From NCBI GenBank assembly GCA_002011615.1, contig MTOH01000016.1, forward strand, positions 1,267 to 65,266: a stretch of DNA of 64,000 nt, read 5' to 3'. The stretch is from Candidatus Hydrothermus pacificus (GTDB lineage Bacteria > Hydrothermota > Hydrothermia > Hydrothermales > Hydrothermaceae). The notes under the pieces are model-generated. The model saw nothing but the letters and a program-made list of their open reading frames with translations. It was not told where the DNA came from and did not search any database. Below are positions 62,989-64,000 of this stretch, in pieces. How positions within the stretch are numbered: position 1 is the first letter of the stretch; the number at the start of each line of letters is the position of its first letter. The position numbers were made by a program, and so were the translations under genes.

Positions 62989-63739
62989 GGTCTTAGAGGA
63001 TTTCCTCACAAAGCTGTATAAAAGGGGGGAGATCGAAGATATAGAATATGACCTTATCCTGAAAATTCTAAAAGCAGGGAGAAAACCCATAGGAGATATA
63101 ATGATTCCCCGCGTGGATATGGTTTATGTTAAAGAAAATATGATACTGAAAGAGGCAATTGAAATATTTAAAAAAGAAGGGTTTTCCAAAATGCCTGTAA
63201 TAGGTGAAAGAAAAGACGAAATAATCGGTATTTTACATGTTAAAGAAATCTTAAAGAACATAGATAATTTAAATTTAAAGGTTAAAGAAATAGTTCAGGA
63301 TGCTTTTTATATCCCTGAATACAAAAAAGTTCTCGATACTCTCTCCTTTATGCAAAAAAATAGAATATCAATAGCAATTGTAGTGGATGAATTCGGTAGT
63401 GTAATAGGTCTTGTTACAATGGAAGACATACTTGAAGAAATAGTTGGTGAAATTCTTGACGAGCTTGATAGACCGGAAACTCTTTACAGAAGATATCTTG
63501 ATGGAAGTTATGTATTTCATTCAAAAATAGAACTGGAAGATGTTGAAAATCTTTTAAAAACCGAACTTGAATCAGAAGAGGTGGTATCCCTGGGTGGCTT
63601 TATAGTATCCTTTTTACAGAGGGTTCCCAAGAGAGGAGAAAAACTTCGGTTCAAAGACTTAGAGTTCGAAATAGTTGATAGCACTCCTCAGAGAATAAAA
63701 TTTGTAAGGGTAAAAAAGGTAAAACAGAGTGAAAAGTAG
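62942..63739 (+). CDS. CBS-pair CorC/HlyC-type protein
   Basis: A 265-residue cytoplasmic protein. Two CBS domains lie between residues about 55 and 170 (IGDIMIPRVDMVYVKENM, VIGERKDEIIGILHVKEIL, SIAIVVDEFGSVIGLVTMEDILEEIVGEI). The C-terminal CorC/transporter-associated domain follows (YVFHSKIELEDVENLLKTEL, LGGFIVSFLQRVPKRGE, RIKFVRVKKV). The membrane CNNM (DUF21) part of larger HlyC proteins is absent, as in CorC. Thought to act in Mg2+/Co2+ efflux. AAGGAG about 12 bases upstream supports ATG 62942. Confidence 0.9.
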   Translation: MNFLRKFLRQKRKKNKVLEDFLTKLYKRGEIEDIEYDLILKILKAGRKPIGDIMIPRVDMVYVKENMILKEAIEIFKKEGFSKMPVIGERKDEIIGILHVKEILKNIDNLNLKVKEIVQDAFYIPEYKKVLDTLSFMQKNRISIAIVVDEFGSVIGLVTMEDILEEIVGEILDELDRPETLYRRYLDGSYVFHSKIELEDVENLLKTELESEEVVSLGGFIVSFLQRVPKRGEKLRFKDLEFEIVDSTPQRIKFVRVKKVKQSEK

Positions 63740-63808
63740 AAGGTTATAAGTTGAAGATGGAAATTAAAAAGATAAATATCAGATACAAAACATAAATCAA
63801 CTTAGCAC

Positions 63809-63837
63809 TTGAAATTTTTATAAAATACCCTTATTAT
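63809..63837 (+). promoter_or_regulatory. predicted promoter of the disulfide oxidoreductase
   Basis: TTGAAA (63809-63814), a 17-base spacer and TATTAT (63832-63837), 27 bases before the ATG. Confidence 0.6.
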
Positions 63838-63864
63838 TAGGTTTTTACATGGGAGGTAAAAATT

Positions 63865-64000
63865 ATGGCACTTTTGAACGAAGAGCAGAGAAATATGCTG
63901 ATTGAATATTTCAGCAAAGAAATGAAAGACAAGGTAAAAATCCTTTTCTTCACCCAGAACATAAACTGCGATTATTGCCCTGATACAGAGGCAATATTAA
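63865..64000 (+). CDS. protein disulfide oxidoreductase (PDO) / glutaredoxin-like, 3' end cut by the window
   Basis: The first 45 codons are present. ATG 63865 has GGGAGG well placed upstream. The sequence LLNEEQRNMLIEYFSKEM, then VKILFFTQNINCDYCPDTEAIL, contains a CDYC redox site in a thioredoxin-like strand-helix. This is the N-terminal half pattern of PDO proteins (two thioredoxin folds), which are widespread in thermophiles. The second half is outside the window, so the two-domain form is not confirmed. Confidence 0.8.
   Translation, partial: MALLNEEQRNMLIEYFSKEMKDKVKILFFTQNINCDYCPDTEAIL

Noticed and set aside
1-64000. General reassignment of TAG to an amino acid
   Set aside because: Several ordinary genes end in TAG at natural ends (ZIP, the 90-residue protein, the lipoprotein, ruvC, TetR, PDZ), directly before other genes' ribosome sites.

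Overview
The window is an AT-rich, densely packed bacterial chromosome segment. Many genes overlap by 1-35 bases, and TTG or GTG starts are common. Several features suggest a thermophilic bacterium near the FCB group or the WOR-3/Hydrothermae-like candidate phyla: a PorV/PorQ-like barrel, proteins with type IX-type C-terminal sorting domains, a SecA of about 980 residues, a Thermotoga-like AroK-AroB fusion, and a partial protein disulfide oxidoreductase at the right edge. This placement is inference; there is no rRNA in the window.

Layout. 1-5,600 (+): end of a ZIP metal transporter, a NifX-like protein, a YfiH/laccase-domain protein, a lipoprotein, a cyclophilin, isoaspartyl peptidase, an AGCS symporter and a small membrane protein carrying a perfect 48-bp tandem duplication. 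5,600-9,400 (-): rsmG and a pair of TldE/TldD-like proteins with signal-like N-termini. 9,400-12,900 (+): an NSS transporter with a 31-residue partner peptide and a GlcD-type oxidase. 12,900-22,450 (-): one long run gltX-hutU-parA-parB-M42 peptidase-barrel-accA-DUF4388-YbbR. 22,560-28,000 (+): gcvH-gcvPA-ACT protein-panD-short GlmU-membrane protein-rph-rluD, then tRNA-Leu(UAA) on the minus strand. 28,150-34,800: an accessory stretch with a possible IS end, a GxxExxY nuclease-like gene, gene debris, a 622-residue protein with a HEPN-like RNxxxH motif, a methyltransferase and an msrA-msrB fusion broken by an in-frame TAG. 34,800-37,900: ruvC-ruvA-yebC, a TetR regulator and a PDZ protein. 37,900-46,000 (-): aroKB, a DNRLRE-like protein, a large M6-type protease (also interrupted by an in-frame TAG) and another secreted protein. 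46,000-57,500 (-): a 13-gene aromatic amino-acid operon trpEGDCFBA-aroH-aroF-tyrA-aroA-aroE-aroC. 57,900-64,000 (+): yhaM-like exonuclease, secA, a BCAM0308-like protein, a DUF502 protein, a CBS/CorC protein and a disulfide oxidoreductase.

The most interesting signal lies upstream of trpE (57,490-57,850). Two consecutive transcription attenuators each have their own short leader peptide, with the aromatic runs YYWYF and YYYWF. Each also has mutually exclusive 1:2, 2:3 and 3:4 RNA pairings that I could trace base by base, and a GC-rich terminator with a U tract. The mixed Tyr/Trp/Phe codons match an operon that makes chorismate, tryptophan and the tyrosine precursor. I read this as a duplicated ribosome-mediated attenuator that senses all three aromatic amino acids.

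The two in-frame TAG codons (msrA-msrB and the M6 protease) are the other unusual pattern. Ordinary genes here also end in TAG, so wholesale reassignment is ruled out. Recent nonsense mutation, site-specific readthrough or sequence error remain possible.
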